Assembly: GCA_033030425.1 (NCBI GenBank)
Contig: JAUFSD010000021.1
Location: 620,001 to 684,000, forward strand
DNA length: 64,000 nt
Direction of reading: 5' to 3'
From: Verpa conica
Lineage: Eukaryota > Ascomycota > Pezizomycetes > Pezizales > Morchellaceae
This document shows, one piece after another, positions 32,992 to 45,200 of the stretch. A program made the translations under genes and the position numbers. Within the stretch, counting starts at the first letter, position 1; every line of letters starts with the position of its first letter. The notes beneath the pieces were generated by a model, which saw only the letters and a list, made by a program, of their open reading frames with translations, made no database searches and was not told the origin of the DNA.

Positions 32992-33724
32992 ATGTCCGAC
33001 GACGGTTTCGACGATGAATTTGATGACGGCTTTGGTTTCTACGATGATCTAGATTACCAAGACGATGATGACCTGGTCTTTATCCTTCCCTTTTTCCTTT
33101 CCACACTCTCCTCATTACCTCTCCCCGAGATCTCATCCTCGAGGTATTATAGCTGATCCCTCCAGCACCCAATAGTCCGCCCTAGTCGACTCCATGGCCG
33201 AGACTGCATTTGCTCAGGGCGATCCCGTATGGGACGAATTTGATGCTGAATACGATACAACTGAATACCACAGCGACTGGTCTTATTACTCTGATGGCGG
33301 GTTCTACAGTGATGAGGAAAAGGCTCCTGGAGAGGGTGGCGCGGAGAAGTCAAAAGATGGAGCTACGGTAAAAGAGACAGGAGCAGAAGAAGGAGGTCGG
33401 GTAGTTCCTGGTTCGAAGACGAACGCTGCCGGAAGACCACTTCGAAAACGCCGGAAACTCATGATCGTTGATGAGAGTGGGAGAAGAGTGCCCGAGTCCG
33501 CTCCCATACCAGCATCATCGCCGGTAAAAGCTACAGCCACAGTAATAGTCCCAATAACGCCGACACCACCAAGGAAGCTCCCTGTGTCTCCACCTAGCGA
33601 GACAAAAAAGCCGAACGGTATACAACCCAGCAAGAAAGAGGATACCAAGAATCCTACAGGCGTTGATGGACTCAGAGCGGCAATGAAGCGGAAACCTAGT
33701 ACAGATGAAGCTGTGTCTCCGTAG
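32992..33724 (+). CDS. Acidic/low-complexity protein of unknown function, probably 2 exons
   Basis: Exon 1 (32992-33075) encodes an Asp/Phe-rich start (MSDDGFDDEFDDGFGFYDDL). Exon 2 continues from about 33176 through AFAQGDPVWDEFDAEYDTTE, YHSDWSYYSDGGFYSDEE, a basic patch (GRPLRKRRKLMIVDE, a possible nuclear signal) and a Pro/Ser/Lys-rich tail, ending at 33724. The intron (33076-33175) ends TAG but would begin GTCTTT, an unusual donor, so the junction is uncertain. I recognise no domain. The acidic, tyrosine-rich N-terminal half and basic patch would suit a nuclear protein, but that is inference. Confidence 0.5.
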
Positions 33725-34099
33725 AAATTTCGATGGCGGAAATGGTGTTATTGATGTTTTAGGGAAAAGTTCTTGATTTTAAGAAAGGAATTTGGAGATG
33801 GAGTGCAAAGGATAGGGTGTTTAGGCCGCTATTTATACATATTCGATATTTTGTTATATCACCTAATTTACCTCAATATATATGCGCTTTATCAGGGTGT
33901 ATGATGCCATAGATATTTAGCTTTCAAGAGGGCTTATTCTAAGTGAATACTTACGACTTATAGAAAGGTTGATCAGACTGTTATCCTCGCTCATACTAGC
34001 TACAAGACATAAAAAGAGGAAACAATACACTAAAATATACGCTGAAAGCTCTCTGATAGCTACAACTTCATACTAAAAACCTATAATGACGTCTTCTAT
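33725..34099. other. Intergenic between convergent genes
   Basis: AT-rich, no feature recognised. Confidence 0.45.
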
Positions 34100-35020
34100 T
34101 TACAAATGCCACGCGAAAAGTTTCCTGAAAACAGCTTTCCCATCACTCTCCACTACATCTCCATGGCAAGGAATAATTTTATCGATATCCCACCCCGCAA
34201 CTACTTTAGTACTTTCACTGAAGGAGCTTTTGTCCTTTGCTGTAGCGTACCATATGAAACGTTGTTGCCCTTTTCCATGTAGGCCTAGGAAGTGGTTAGC
34301 GAGTTTTCCATAGATTCCTGATGCTGCACTAATTCCAGTTTTCGAGTATTGCTCATGGGCTGGTAGGTTGAAGACGAGATCAGCGTTGATGAATGTTCGA
34401 GTGGGTTTATGGAAGAAGGCGAGTTCTTTGTTCGCATGTCTACTCTCGAATCAGTAACAATAATAGCCAAAGTTACAAAGCGGTAAGAGAGAAAAATGGC
34501 ATCATACCCGTCGAAGTATTCTACATCAAACTCCCTTACAAAATCCTCCGGTAGCTTTATGCTCCGCTTATTTTCTTTTGTGAAAATATAGTCAATAACG
34601 ACATCCTCGTTCCCCTGCTCTGCTCTCTTCTCCCGGAGCCCCTCAGGGCCAATGACTTCCGCAGTGGCGTAGGCAGCCTTCCATGGTCCAAGTTGCATGT
34701 GGTGTTCGATATCGGGCGCGATGATGTAGGAGACGTTACCACCGAGATGAGCGACTGTGTCGCGTGCTTCCTGAGTAAGTTTAACAGGGGAAAACACTGC
34801 AAGAGAACCTGTTTGAAGACGGACTGTCGAGGGGAAGTGTTAGTGTTTTTTTTTTGAGTGGCTGGCTAGACAAGCTGAGTAGGAATCAGGACTTACCGAT
34901 TGTAGCCCGACCACCAAAGTTGAAACGGTTAAAACGGAGGAATGGTACAGAGAGAGTAGTGATTTGGGGGGATACACTTCGAATCACCATCGTAGCTGAT
35001 AGGTCTTGATCTCTTGACAT
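34100..35020 (-). CDS. DUF4336-like protein, 3 exons
   Basis: Exons are 35020-34897, 34823-34508 and 34439-34100, with GT/AG borders (GTAAGT, GTATGA) and phases that join. The protein (about 259 residues) has the layout of fungal DUF4336 proteins, relatives of the metallo-beta-lactamase fold: ITTLSVPFLRF, GGRATIVRLQTG, LAVFSPVKLTQEARDTVAHL, YIIAPDIEHHMQLGPWKAAY, VIGPEGLREKRA, NKELAFFHKPTRTFINADLV, VFNLPAHEQYSKTG and near the end IIPCHGDVVESDGKAVFR. The H-x-x-H in DIEHHM, an ADLVFN site and PCHGD are placed like the metal ligands of that fold. Substrate unknown. Confidence 0.72.
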
Positions 35021-35478
35021 TATTGAGGTTGGGCTGCTGTTAGGTTTAGCGAGGGAAGTGGCTGCCGTTATTTATCGATATCGTGAATAATCTTTCTAAG
35101 TGGGGGGCAAGGGAACGAGACCTCTGAATCGATCTCTTTATACTTACTACAACAATTAACTATTGAAGGAATTCAAGAGTCAAACATCCCTCTCTTGATG
35201 CCCATTTTCGTGATTGCTAATTGCACTACAGCACGCCAAATACCTACTGTACATGGGCACATGTACACAAATAACGTACATGCGTAGGCGAGTAGATTTG
35301 ACATCCGCTATAATCCGGATGCAACCACACGTGTTCTGCGGTCTTGCGCATGCACCATCGCCTCTGATACGCTGATCCCTTCCACATTGAAAAACATTTG
35401 GAATCGGTGGATAAGTGTCACCTACGCCCTATCGCACGCATCACCAGAGTAGCAATTGCTCGCTTATGCCGCGCCAGC
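35021..35478. other. Intergenic, no gene seen
   Basis: Upstream region of the DUF4336-like gene; contains ACATGTAC-type palindromes near 35250-35285. No other feature recognised. Confidence 0.45.
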
Positions 35479-35697
35479 TACTCGTAAACCGCTGACGTTT
35501 GTAGAATCAACCAGGTCTGCATATGGGTGCATATGGTTGTTGGTCCAGTGGATACTGCCCAAATAACAGTTCAGAAAAAATCTAAAGCGAAGGTATTGGC
35601 TCTACACTGGGTAAGGGGAGTTTTGTACGCTGAGGTAGGTCATCTGCACTCATATGCAGACCTGGCTGATTCTACAAACGTCAGCGGTTTACGAGTA
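35479..35697. mobile_element. Foldback (MITE-like) element of 219 bp
   Basis: Near-perfect inverted repeats of about 46 bp (TACTCGTAAACCGCTGACGT continuing to GCATATG, inverted at about 35652-35697). TA lies at each outer end, consistent with a TA duplication. Confidence 0.75.
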
Positions 35698-35839
35698 TAG
35701 ACTATAGTACTCGCGTCATGGGTGAATTATTGGGACAGACCAGGCTGTCACAGATCTGAGTGGTCACAGTTTTGCTGTGTTTTATTGCGTCATGGGTCTA
35801 TAGAATCGTTATATTTCCCTTTCCAGTGTGTCCCAATAC

Positions 35840-35980
35840 TTCACCCCTGACTCCGGTAGAATTGTTGCGAAAACAGGGGGTTAGCGAGCAAGGGTTTTGC
35901 CCACTACTAGAATCTGAGATCAAATGCCAATCAGACCTCTGAGCCCTGAGTGGCATTAATTCTACCGGACTGTACCATGT
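35840..35980. mobile_element. Short foldback related to the element at 39065
   Basis: Inverted ends CTCCGGTAGAATT (about 35850) and AATTCTACCGGACTGTACC (about 35957-35975). Internal words GGGTTAG.GAGCA are shared with 39065-39356. Confidence 0.45.
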
Positions 35981-36570
35981 GGAGGTCTTACGTTGGCATA
36001 CGGAAAGTTGGTATCCCGAGCCGGGCCGGGCTTGCATTTATACGAGAACCCGCGAAAAAGCCGAAGACATGGCGTATTCCAAATGTTTCGATAGTCCCGC
36101 CGCCATTAGAGGCTTACATAAAACGCTTAGTGCCCATGCATGTGTATTTGTTATTGTACCATATTGGCATTTAATCTATTTCCCTAGTAAGCTAAGTGGA
36201 CCGCACCCGGGGGTTTCACTCCCATATACCTAGTACTAGAGAAGTATTCTAGACTTCTACTATCCAAGCCGTTTTACTAAGCCGTTATTTATACTTTTTA
36301 TATGGAAATAATAAAAATCACGTGAAAAGGTATCACGCCTAAGGCATAGCTACATGTAACTACATACCACAGCCTTAGAAAAGCTCCTCTATAAACGGCG
36401 AAAGAGGGGTCGAGATTTCCTATACCTGATATCGAAAATGGAGTAAGTGAAGAAAGCCCCTAGCCCTATCGTTATTGTAAAACCGTATGCTGATCAGTAC
36501 ATCAAATGCCTCTCGCCTTACTTCCAATAGGCGGTAAGTAACGTCGGAGCCTAAACTGACTAACCCCGGG

Positions 36571-36835
36571 CTTGTACTAGCCTATAAAAAAGTTTGGCCT
36601 GGGTAGCAACTGAGTCTTATAACACAACGACCCTCTACCCTATAAATTAGTATTAAAAACATGAGAACAGGAGATTACCTCTATTGATAGTTTAATTAAA
36701 TAGGAAAGAAATTCTATGGCTCAGTTGTAGCTGTTTGTTTTTGTATTTATGGTTGCTGGCTAAGGGGGTTTCGGCATTCCGCTTGGTTGCTATTTATCCC
36801 AGGGCCAAACTTTTTTTATGGGTAGGTACTTAGGC
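36571..36835. mobile_element. Foldback (MITE-like) element with ends related to the nest palindrome
   Basis: Left end CTTGTACTAGCCTATAAAAA then AGTTTGGCCTGGG; right end, inverted, TACCCATAAAAAAAGTTTGG then CCCTGGG. The order CTTGTACTAGC, A-run, AGTTT, CCTGGG matches the outer part of the palindrome at 8541/27685. Confidence 0.55.
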
Positions 36836-36963
36836 GTTTAGTAAAGGGTCGAAACATTGCTAATAGTCCACCAGAAACTATACACCCAAAAATAACCGCT
36901 ACAAGGTAAGTAACACTAGATATAATTTTATTATACAAATCCTAAAACTACTACTTAGCATAG

Positions 36964-37369
36964 CGATCCAGAACCCAGAGGTACCTACATGTACCATACG
37001 TGCTTGACAACCGTCGAACCTGAAGCAATCCTCAAAACTATACTTAAGAGGTGCCTGACATGGTCTAAACTATGATATATACCTTAATTCTGTTCTAGCT
37101 GTAGTTCAAAAAGTTTAATATTAATTTTGTACTTCTCATGATATATAGTACCAAAAAGAGGGGTGGGATCAGTACAGTGCTCCCGCCAATACGCTAGCGA
37201 TATGGGAGGAATATGGTATTGGACAGTAAGCTACCTCAATTACTGATTTAATTTGGTGTTTGCGACTAAATTTAGTAGTGCTATGGCAGTAAATTCACCT
37301 GTTTTTTCATACTGTAGTTATGATAATTACTTCGGTTGCTATGTACCTCTGGGGTTCCGGATCGCTGCA
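36964..37369 (+). mobile_element. Foldback (MITE-like) element, family 2 copy b, with internal insertion
   Basis: Ends resemble 31266-31497 (CGATCCAGAACCCAGAGGTAC and GTACCTCTGGGGTTCCGGATC). Compared with copy a it carries about 168 extra bases at roughly 37140-37307. Confidence 0.6.
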
Positions 37370-38939
37370 ATCGCCTACCCGCTCACACCCTTTAATATTC
37401 CAGTTATTTATCATAAACAGTGACCAAGAGTACATATAGCCACACGTCAACAAGAGATATCATGACACAGGTAATTATCGCACCAGGATCTTCCGAAAAT
37501 ACCAGCTGTAAGGGATTTCTAATATGTGTTACATGTCCGAGAACTTTACGCCGAGCCCTAGACGACAAGGAAAGATTTTATGAGCTATCTAAGGTCATAG
37601 GATCAATTCTAGCTTGAAGGCATTTTATGCAAGAAAAATCTCACAGTATCATCCGCAAGATCTAGCAAGGAAGTAGCATAAGGTGGACTTTCATGTTCAC
37701 ACTAGCCAAGAATAAATTTCCCTCGTCCTAGTATTAGTCAATATATTGTGACCCTACAAAGATGCTAATCATTTTGAGGGCCGTCATCAGTGTTGGGAGT
37801 GTTGGAGTTGGCATCTACCACCATTGTCGCGGGTATTATGCAAATATTATACGAGGGGCAATTTTACTCACCAACAATGAGCTAATGTCTATGTCGGAGA
37901 CTATCTTCACGATATGGATAAGGCCAACTTATACCTAGGCTTCAGATGTACCTACACTGAAGTTGTCGCTGGTTTCTCACTAGTTGTGTCAGCATTCTTG
38001 ATCCCGTTTACTACGAGCTTTACCCTGTTCCCTTTGGACCTAACCTTCCTCCCCCCTATGGGTGGGTAGAATCAAAACCTATGTAACTTAACCCCTTTAA
38101 CAATTCTTTTAGATCGTCGAATTTTGTTTGGCTGTCGATTAATTGCCCCTATGAGCTGCAGTTGATACTCGTCCTGGTACCTAGGATATTATCTTTCGGA
38201 TTCCGAAGCTGGTAAGCTACTTGCTTCTATAAATAAATTCCTGATCGATTAGATACTTTGTGGAAGAGGAAGGGAATAAAATGATAATCCCCCTAAAACT
38301 CTAGACCAGTGTTCTCTGGAAGGCTACTACCTGTTTCATGTTTCTCTCCGCCATCTTCTGGCTCCTTAGCGCGTTCGTTGGTAGTGGTTCGTCCATCGCG
38401 CTAGCCATGTGCCCATGTCCGGCGCCCGTGGTACAGATATCAGGCGGTCTAGATCTGTCATTCTACTCTGAGACAGGATCAACGATCTGGTACAAAGAGC
38501 TATAACAACAACGAGGGTACAGAGACTGCTTTACATTTCAAAAGGGAGTCTCAGATATTGGGGTAGGTCGATTCTCGGTTTTCTTAATGATTTTAACGGT
38601 GTTTTTCATTAATGTGCTGTGTTATTTTAATATTGGGGCTGGTCCTTTTTGTAGTGGGATGTCGTGGTTGTTTTTGCGTGTAATACCGCCTTGATTTTAA
38701 TAGGCAGGTTTCTGCTTATTATAATATCTGCTTTCCCTAACTTTAAATATAATGTACTACTCTGTTTACATAAAAACCGACTCCCTTTGTGTTTCTTCCA
38801 ATCCTAATTACATGTATGCTGGAGGGTAGGGTACTCGTCCTCCAGGAAAAGAACCAGAAAACAGGGGTGGTTAGTTTTGTATGGTGTGGCACAGATATTC
38901 TACCATATAAATCGTAGCCCCCTTACCTTGGTGGACGAG
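37370..38939. other. Intergenic, no gene seen
   Basis: Low gene density; short frames such as 37420-37617 show no recognised motif. Confidence 0.45.
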
Positions 38940-39055
38940 TACTACGCTTGCCGGGGTAAGTCTGTTGACAGTAGAACCCTCATCTAAAGTTATTGGCTAT
39001 TTCCCAGGAAAAACCACTGCCAGATGTCAATAGACTTACCCCGGTAGGCGTAGTA
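38940..39055. mobile_element. Foldback (MITE-like) element of 116 bp
   Basis: Inverted ends of 31 bp (TACTACGCTTGCCGGGGTAA, continuing to TTGACA, and its inverse) with three or so mismatches. TA at each end is consistent with a TA target. Confidence 0.7.
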
Positions 39056-39064
39056 TAGCTCTCG

Positions 39065-39356
39065 GTACAGTCTCCGGCAAGAAAGATCGAGAAACCAGGG
39101 TTAGTGAGCAGGGGCCCTACAGCCAGTACAATTGCTAGAATCCTTGCCACAATACTGAAAAGCCAATAGAAACCCTAAATTCGAATCTCACGTTTCTCGA
39201 TCTTTGTTGCCGGAAGCTGTAGGATTTGTGGAAATGTGGCGCGCAAGATAATTGGTCTTCTACGTTTTTGACGAACGTTTGGACAATATTATTTGCTAGC
39301 AGCCCTGCTCGATAATCCCTGTTTCCAGAATAATTCTACCGGAGGCTGTACATATA
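39065..39356. mobile_element. Foldback (MITE-like) element with a hairpin inside
   Basis: Outer ends GTACAGTCTCCGGCA and, inverted, TGCCGG-like CTACCGGAGGCTGTACA (about 39338-39356), with ACCAGGGTTAGTGAGCAGGG matched inverted near 39305-39330. A second inverted match to the left end (GAAAGATCGAGAAAC) lies at 39192-39221. Confidence 0.55.
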
Positions 39357-42242
39357 ATGACTCAATAATACCAAGCCTACATACCTTGCATGGAAATTGG
39401 TAGATTGGACGCGGATGTCCTTCCCTAGGGGGGTCTGCTAAGAAGTAAATACTGGGAAAGGATCTTTTGAGAGGAAATCACCAAACAAATCAAAGAACTA
39501 CCAAGGTTATGTCTAGGCTCCTCGGTGAAAAGGGTAGTAGTTCAAGTATCGCCTTAACGAGGTTTTGGGTATTAGTCTCGCCCCGTTATGTAGTACTGGT
39601 ACATCACCGATCATTAGACTTTAATCAAAAAAAAAATAATGTATGTAACTTTCTTCATTAACACGCTCTGGAACGTTGGCGGGGGCGGTATGACTATAAG
39701 TTTCAAGGTCCACTTTTTTCGAGAGTAATTTTAAGGGTGTTTTGGGGAAACTTATATTGACCCCAAAATTTTGGTAGTAAAAACCCATAGATTATAACGG
39801 TTAGCCTGTTTCGGAAGTCCGGGGTACATACATCACCGGGGGGTACCAGCTCCTCGGGACACCAACAATAAAAATCTGAAATTTTTTGTGGGGAAAGAAC
39901 ACGCAACCAGCCACTGTAGATACCCTACAAGAATTGGAAATATCCAGATTAGAGAGATGCAGGGTAAATAACGAAAGTATTAACGATTCCAGAAAACCAA
40001 CTAACCCCCTCCTATGCTACCAATGATGCCTCCCAACCTATGCACTAAAAAAAACTGATAAAATGATTTTTACAACCTCCCCCTCTCCATCTCCTTGAAT
40101 GACCATTACCAATGAGCCGGGGGGAAGAAAAAAACAGCCATCTTAGTATAATAGGCTGATAGAAACAGGATTGGCTCAGGTCTAATCTGCCCTTGGGATG
40201 CTTCCTCGTCTTGTAGGGTTCAGCTTCTCACTCGGGCACGGGGCGAGAAGGAACTCGCTCTTTCCAGATGAACTTGCAAACGGGTTGGCGTATGTAATCT
40301 TATCTTCCGGTACAGCGGTGCTAGCAGTAGTTTGTCCTTGTGCCTATAGGTGAAGCAAGATGTCAGGTGGTGGCTGAAGGGGATGGATTGGAAGGATAAG
40401 GGAGCGTACAGTGCATTGATGACATTTCTCACCCCAGTTGCGGACTTGATTCTTACACTGATGGTAGCCCTGCAATAGCCCATTCCCATCAGTAATCTTC
40501 GTCTGGGACTTATAATGCTCGAAGGGGCCTACTTACGTAGTAGTTCGAACAGTAGTACGCTCCGTTTCCACTCATTGCTAATATTTAGGTTTTGTAATCT
40601 GTATCAATCCTCCCAGAGTCTGGCTTTGGCTTGTTGTCTCTGAAGCTTAGGGGGAAGGGATATGAGTATGTATCAACGCAAAGAAAGGACCTCTTGTAGA
40701 TAGTGCTGAGGTTTTACTTAATGAGTTGGAAGGTATGTGTCTGGAGTGGAGGAGCGCTGTGGTTATGTATGGCTGGCCTGATGCTGTAAACGCACAAACG
40801 AAACAAGCAGTAAATCGAAGATCAAAGGGACTCAATCTACTCAACAAGAAAACAGGTGTGCCCTATTCGATCGATTGGAGGCAACTTATATATAACCACG
40901 AGTAAAAAGCGCGAAAGATGCAAAATTAACCATCAGGAAGAAAGAAGGGAAAAAAAGGAAAAAAAAAGCCGCGTCGGAGTCCAAGCGCCCCATCTAATCA
41001 CAACTCAGAACCGGTCCTTACCCGCAAACTACAATTATGTCTCCTGCAAGTCATTGTTTCAGGACCTTCCAGAGCACCTCGCGAATTATAGAACTGGGGT
41101 GGGTGGGCGAACTCCGAGGAAAGGAGATAATCATAAGTTATAAGAGATATAGGACTCAATTAGTTTTATGCTTGGGGGGGGGCTAGGAGAAGGGGATGAG
41201 GATGAGGAAGAAGTTCAACGAAACACAACTTGGGGTTACCTCAAGCAATAACAGTTGGGTACCTTTTCCCGAAAAGAGTACGAAAGTGCAAGGTCTGGTA
41301 GGGGAGACTCCGGAAATTGCGCCTCCCTGAATTCGGATTTTCCCGATTGTCGGCGGTTGATGTACATACATTTTGTTGCTCAGGTTACTTTCCGACCCCT
41401 ACTGTTAGTCAGACTCCAGAGTTTCTGGAATAATTAGAGCCAAACCACAACAAGGTTATCCCCTGGTCTTGAAACACTTGTTCCCAAGTTATTCTCCACC
41501 TACTAGACGAAAAATAAAGTCTGTTCGGTTTGGTACTAAGCAACACAGTCCACCTTTACAACTAGGGATTGTACACCGGGTGTTAGAACTAAAGAAACAG
41601 GAAAGCTTCATAGGGCAGTAGCAGGATTTACTCATATGGATAGAGATAACAGGGTATGTTGATGGTATTTCTTTTTGGGCGCAGAATTCGTTGCTTGTAT
41701 GCACCCAACCGAACAGACTCCCCAACCACCGTCGCTAGTGCCTAAGCGTTATCAGAGTTTCGGGTGACTTGTAGTCAATTGGTAAAATGAATGTTTCGCT
41801 AACAATACCCCTACAGATCTCTTAAAATACGAGTATGTTATAAATGGTAACAGAAATGTAAACACAAAAGTTTATGACAAGGCAATATATGAATCAATAA
41901 CGTCCCCAGTCCTTAAAAAAAAAACGCCATAGACGATCATTAAAATCTTCCCACGAGTTGCACGTTGGTGAACCATCGAAACCTGCCACCCTTTCTAACC
42001 TCAGCGCTTGCCGCCGTCCCCTTTCCTATCTTACTACTTTCAAAGAAGAAGAAAAAATAGACAACAATTGTTTGGGTCTCATGTTATCCCGAAGAACCAA
42101 GAGGTCCAACACAATAAAATAAAAGACAAATAGACACTCTGTTGAATATGGAAGGATACAGAAATACAACGGATTATCAAACTAACCCCAAATTAAGATG
42201 CAAATTCCCTGACAAAGTAGAAATCTCAAGACACTGTACTAG
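39357..42242. other. Intergenic, no gene seen
   Basis: 2.9 kb without a convincing gene. Several short frames (39467-39661, 40220-40489, 40647-40847, 40856-41143, 41489-41725) lack conserved motifs and coherent splicing. Confidence 0.45.
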
Positions 42243-45200
42243 TTATGATTTGTTCCGGGACCAGAAATCCAAAGAAGCAATAACATCGTCACCATTGGCT
42301 TCGTCTTCGTATGCGTACAAGATCTGATATCTGTTAGTGGATTAAGAAACCAACTGAGGTAAGTGTAACTTACCTCTCTTGTCGACTCATGAAGCATTCG
42401 AATATTCCTCCCTGTAACGATATGTACCAGCCCACCAGTTTCCACATTTCGAATCTCAATAAAACTTGGTTCAAAGGCAAGAATATAGGGGTATGAAAGC
42501 GCAAAGGAGGTTGGTTGACCTTCCCAAGCGATTTGCCAGTCTGGCCGTGCCCTCCATCCGTTCCTGTTGACAAAGAATGAGAAGTCCGAATAGTTTAGTA
42601 AGAACTCACCATTTAGCCTATAGATGGCTATCGGCTTTACGTTCTCCCTTTGGAACAACTCTAGTGATGTATCCGCAGGATCAAGTAGTGATTGCGTCTC
42701 CAGCGTTTCTAGGCTTACAACTTCGAAGCCCTTTGAACATCCTACACACAGTTTCGATTTTAAGAAGTGTATTGATGTTGATTCAGATGGAATATAAAAT
42801 TCCTTGAGGCTAGTTAATAATCTATGCATAAGAAATTTATTAGTTTATTGGTGAATCCTACCTTAAACGGTTTTAGTGTATCCTGCCCGCCCTGTAGAAG
42901 CTTCCGGAAAGCGGGTGTCCTTTTACCACGTGCCAGAGTATCGTGAGGTTCTAACACCTTGACTGTCGATGATAGAGATGAACTCCTCACGCAACATACT
43001 AGTACCCTTCCCAAACACACACCAGCTTTGAAGAAGTTGGTATGCCCAATGACTTTCTTGGGTCGTTTATTCGCAAGGGTTGTATCATTTGGATCGAGGC
43101 CTTCAACAGGGACAGACATAAGGGTCTTTTCTGAAAGAATGAGTATAATCGAAAATTCTTCTAGTACGTCAATCTGCTCGACCTTATTGACTTCGATGAC
43201 TTTCTTTGGTACTGGAATAGATCCGTCCTTCGGTTTCCGATCGGATATATAGATACCATTCTCCGTACCGTATACTAGCTTACGGCCACCATCTGATAAA
43301 AATCAATGCTTGAAACATCATCTCTGGCCGGATATTCGACATACCTATAGGCACAAGGCAGCTGACACGATTGCCTGCATTGAAAAACTGATCACAAAGC
43401 ATTGTTCGGGTAAAGATGTTACTTCTCTCTCTCAGAACAGTTTGTTGGGCTTCAATATGTTCAATCCACTTTCTTCTACTGACAACCGACCCAGCGAATA
43501 GAGGGAAGATGTAACCACGCTTGCCTAAGTGCTGAAAAGTAATTGGATATCCTTTCTCTTTAGTATTGAAGTCATTCGGTATCTTTTTTGTATCAGTCTT
43601 GGCTCCAGGGATGAGACTCGAAGAAGGCCTTTTCGCAATACCCCCCGCCCTCCCTGGAAGAACTTCTTCCATTTGCGTGATGACAAGTAGTTCAAGCGGT
43701 ATTGGCTACGCTATGCATCAGCTATAGCCTTTAACATAAGAAAAGTTAAAAGAAAAATAAAGAATATGCTGGTATACCTTTCGGTGTACTTTATACTGCT
43801 CCCGTTTGTTCACGACCTTTATTCTAACCAACAATAGAGCATGGTCAAACAAAAATGCCTGAATGTCTCCCCCGCCGTCCTGGGACGCACTTCTCCTCAA
43901 GCTACCCTTAAACAAAAGCTGCCTCCCCTCTTCCGTAAGCTTTAGGTCAACCATCTCCCCCGGTCGAAACACAAGTTGCTCATTAAGCTGCATGAGGTTA
44001 AAGTGATTTTCAGCTTTCCCAGATTCGATATTTACTCGTGTAAGAAATTCTCGAATTAGCTCAGTCGCCCTCTTTAGATCCTTTTTGTCAGGATTGTCTT
44101 CAGACGTGGGCTTCAGGATAGCCTCCAGTAACAGCGGATATCGAGCAAGACGTGTTGTTGGTTTCGTGAGGTAGCCATTTAGTTCCAATTTTCGAGATTC
44201 TTTCTTACGTTCAGTTTCTTCCACGAAACGTGCAAAGGCTGGGTTCGCAGCTTTCTCCTTCTCAAACTCATGTTTTCCATATAGCTGGTTCGAACCGTAT
44301 CTGATAAAAGGCTCAAACTGTGGCACAAATTCGAGGAATATGTCACCAACATTGTGGACAACCGGTGAGATCTGTTGCCTTCGAGTAAGAGCTTCTGCTA
44401 ATCGGGAGTTGACACCATGAACCTCCATTACGTCGCCAAATACTGTACGGATGAAGATTTCACGGCGATGCTCAGGAATTGGTGAGGGGTTATTAGGGTT
44501 TTTTGAAAGCAGCGGCTTCATCCAGAAATCTCGAAGGTACTCTAGGTCCTTCACAAAGTCTCGCTCTGTATATATCAGTTCACAAATAACCTCTTGCCTC
44601 TTCTGTTCCTTCTCTGAAACACCCTCCGCAATCTCCTTCGGCACTGTATGAATCCAAAGTTTCTGCTCCTTCTCATCATCTCCATGCAAGCTAGACCTGG
44701 ACTCTTCTCTCCTTAAACCAGGCTGTGGTTTCATGTTTAGTCTTGCTTGCTGCTCTAAACGACGAGGGCAAGCTATAGAATAACAGAGTTGCTGCGGTGT
44801 ACAAGTAGGTGAATAGCAGTCTGTTAAGAGAGTAAAAACCCCGTTAACATCATTTTCCTCGTCGATGATACCAGCACTGCCATCCCTGAATTGATACACT
44901 TCCGATTGGGAATCTCTTAATCGATGGTCATATGTGACATCGTGGAAGAATTTCTGAGCATCAAGAGCTCTACCCAAAAGCAGTGCGAGACTTCGGTCGC
45001 TAGTTTTGATTATAAATGCAATTATATCCACAGCTTCCGCACCCGTGAATGCTGACTTGTAGGTCAGTTGGTTCTTCTCCCGGTCTCCAATCATTATGCG
45101 TTCTCTTAATGTAAACGCAACTCGGGATAATAAAGCTGGATATACAAGTGGTGCCCGTCTGGGTGCAATTGGTGGAAGTTCTATTCCGCCAGATGAGGAT

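Noticed and set aside
37420..37617. Small frame with ordinary-looking composition
   Set aside because: No motif, no splice partners, and it sits in repeat-rich DNA.
40220..41143. Cluster of short frames on both strands
   Set aside because: No coherent multi-exon model and no recognisable domain.
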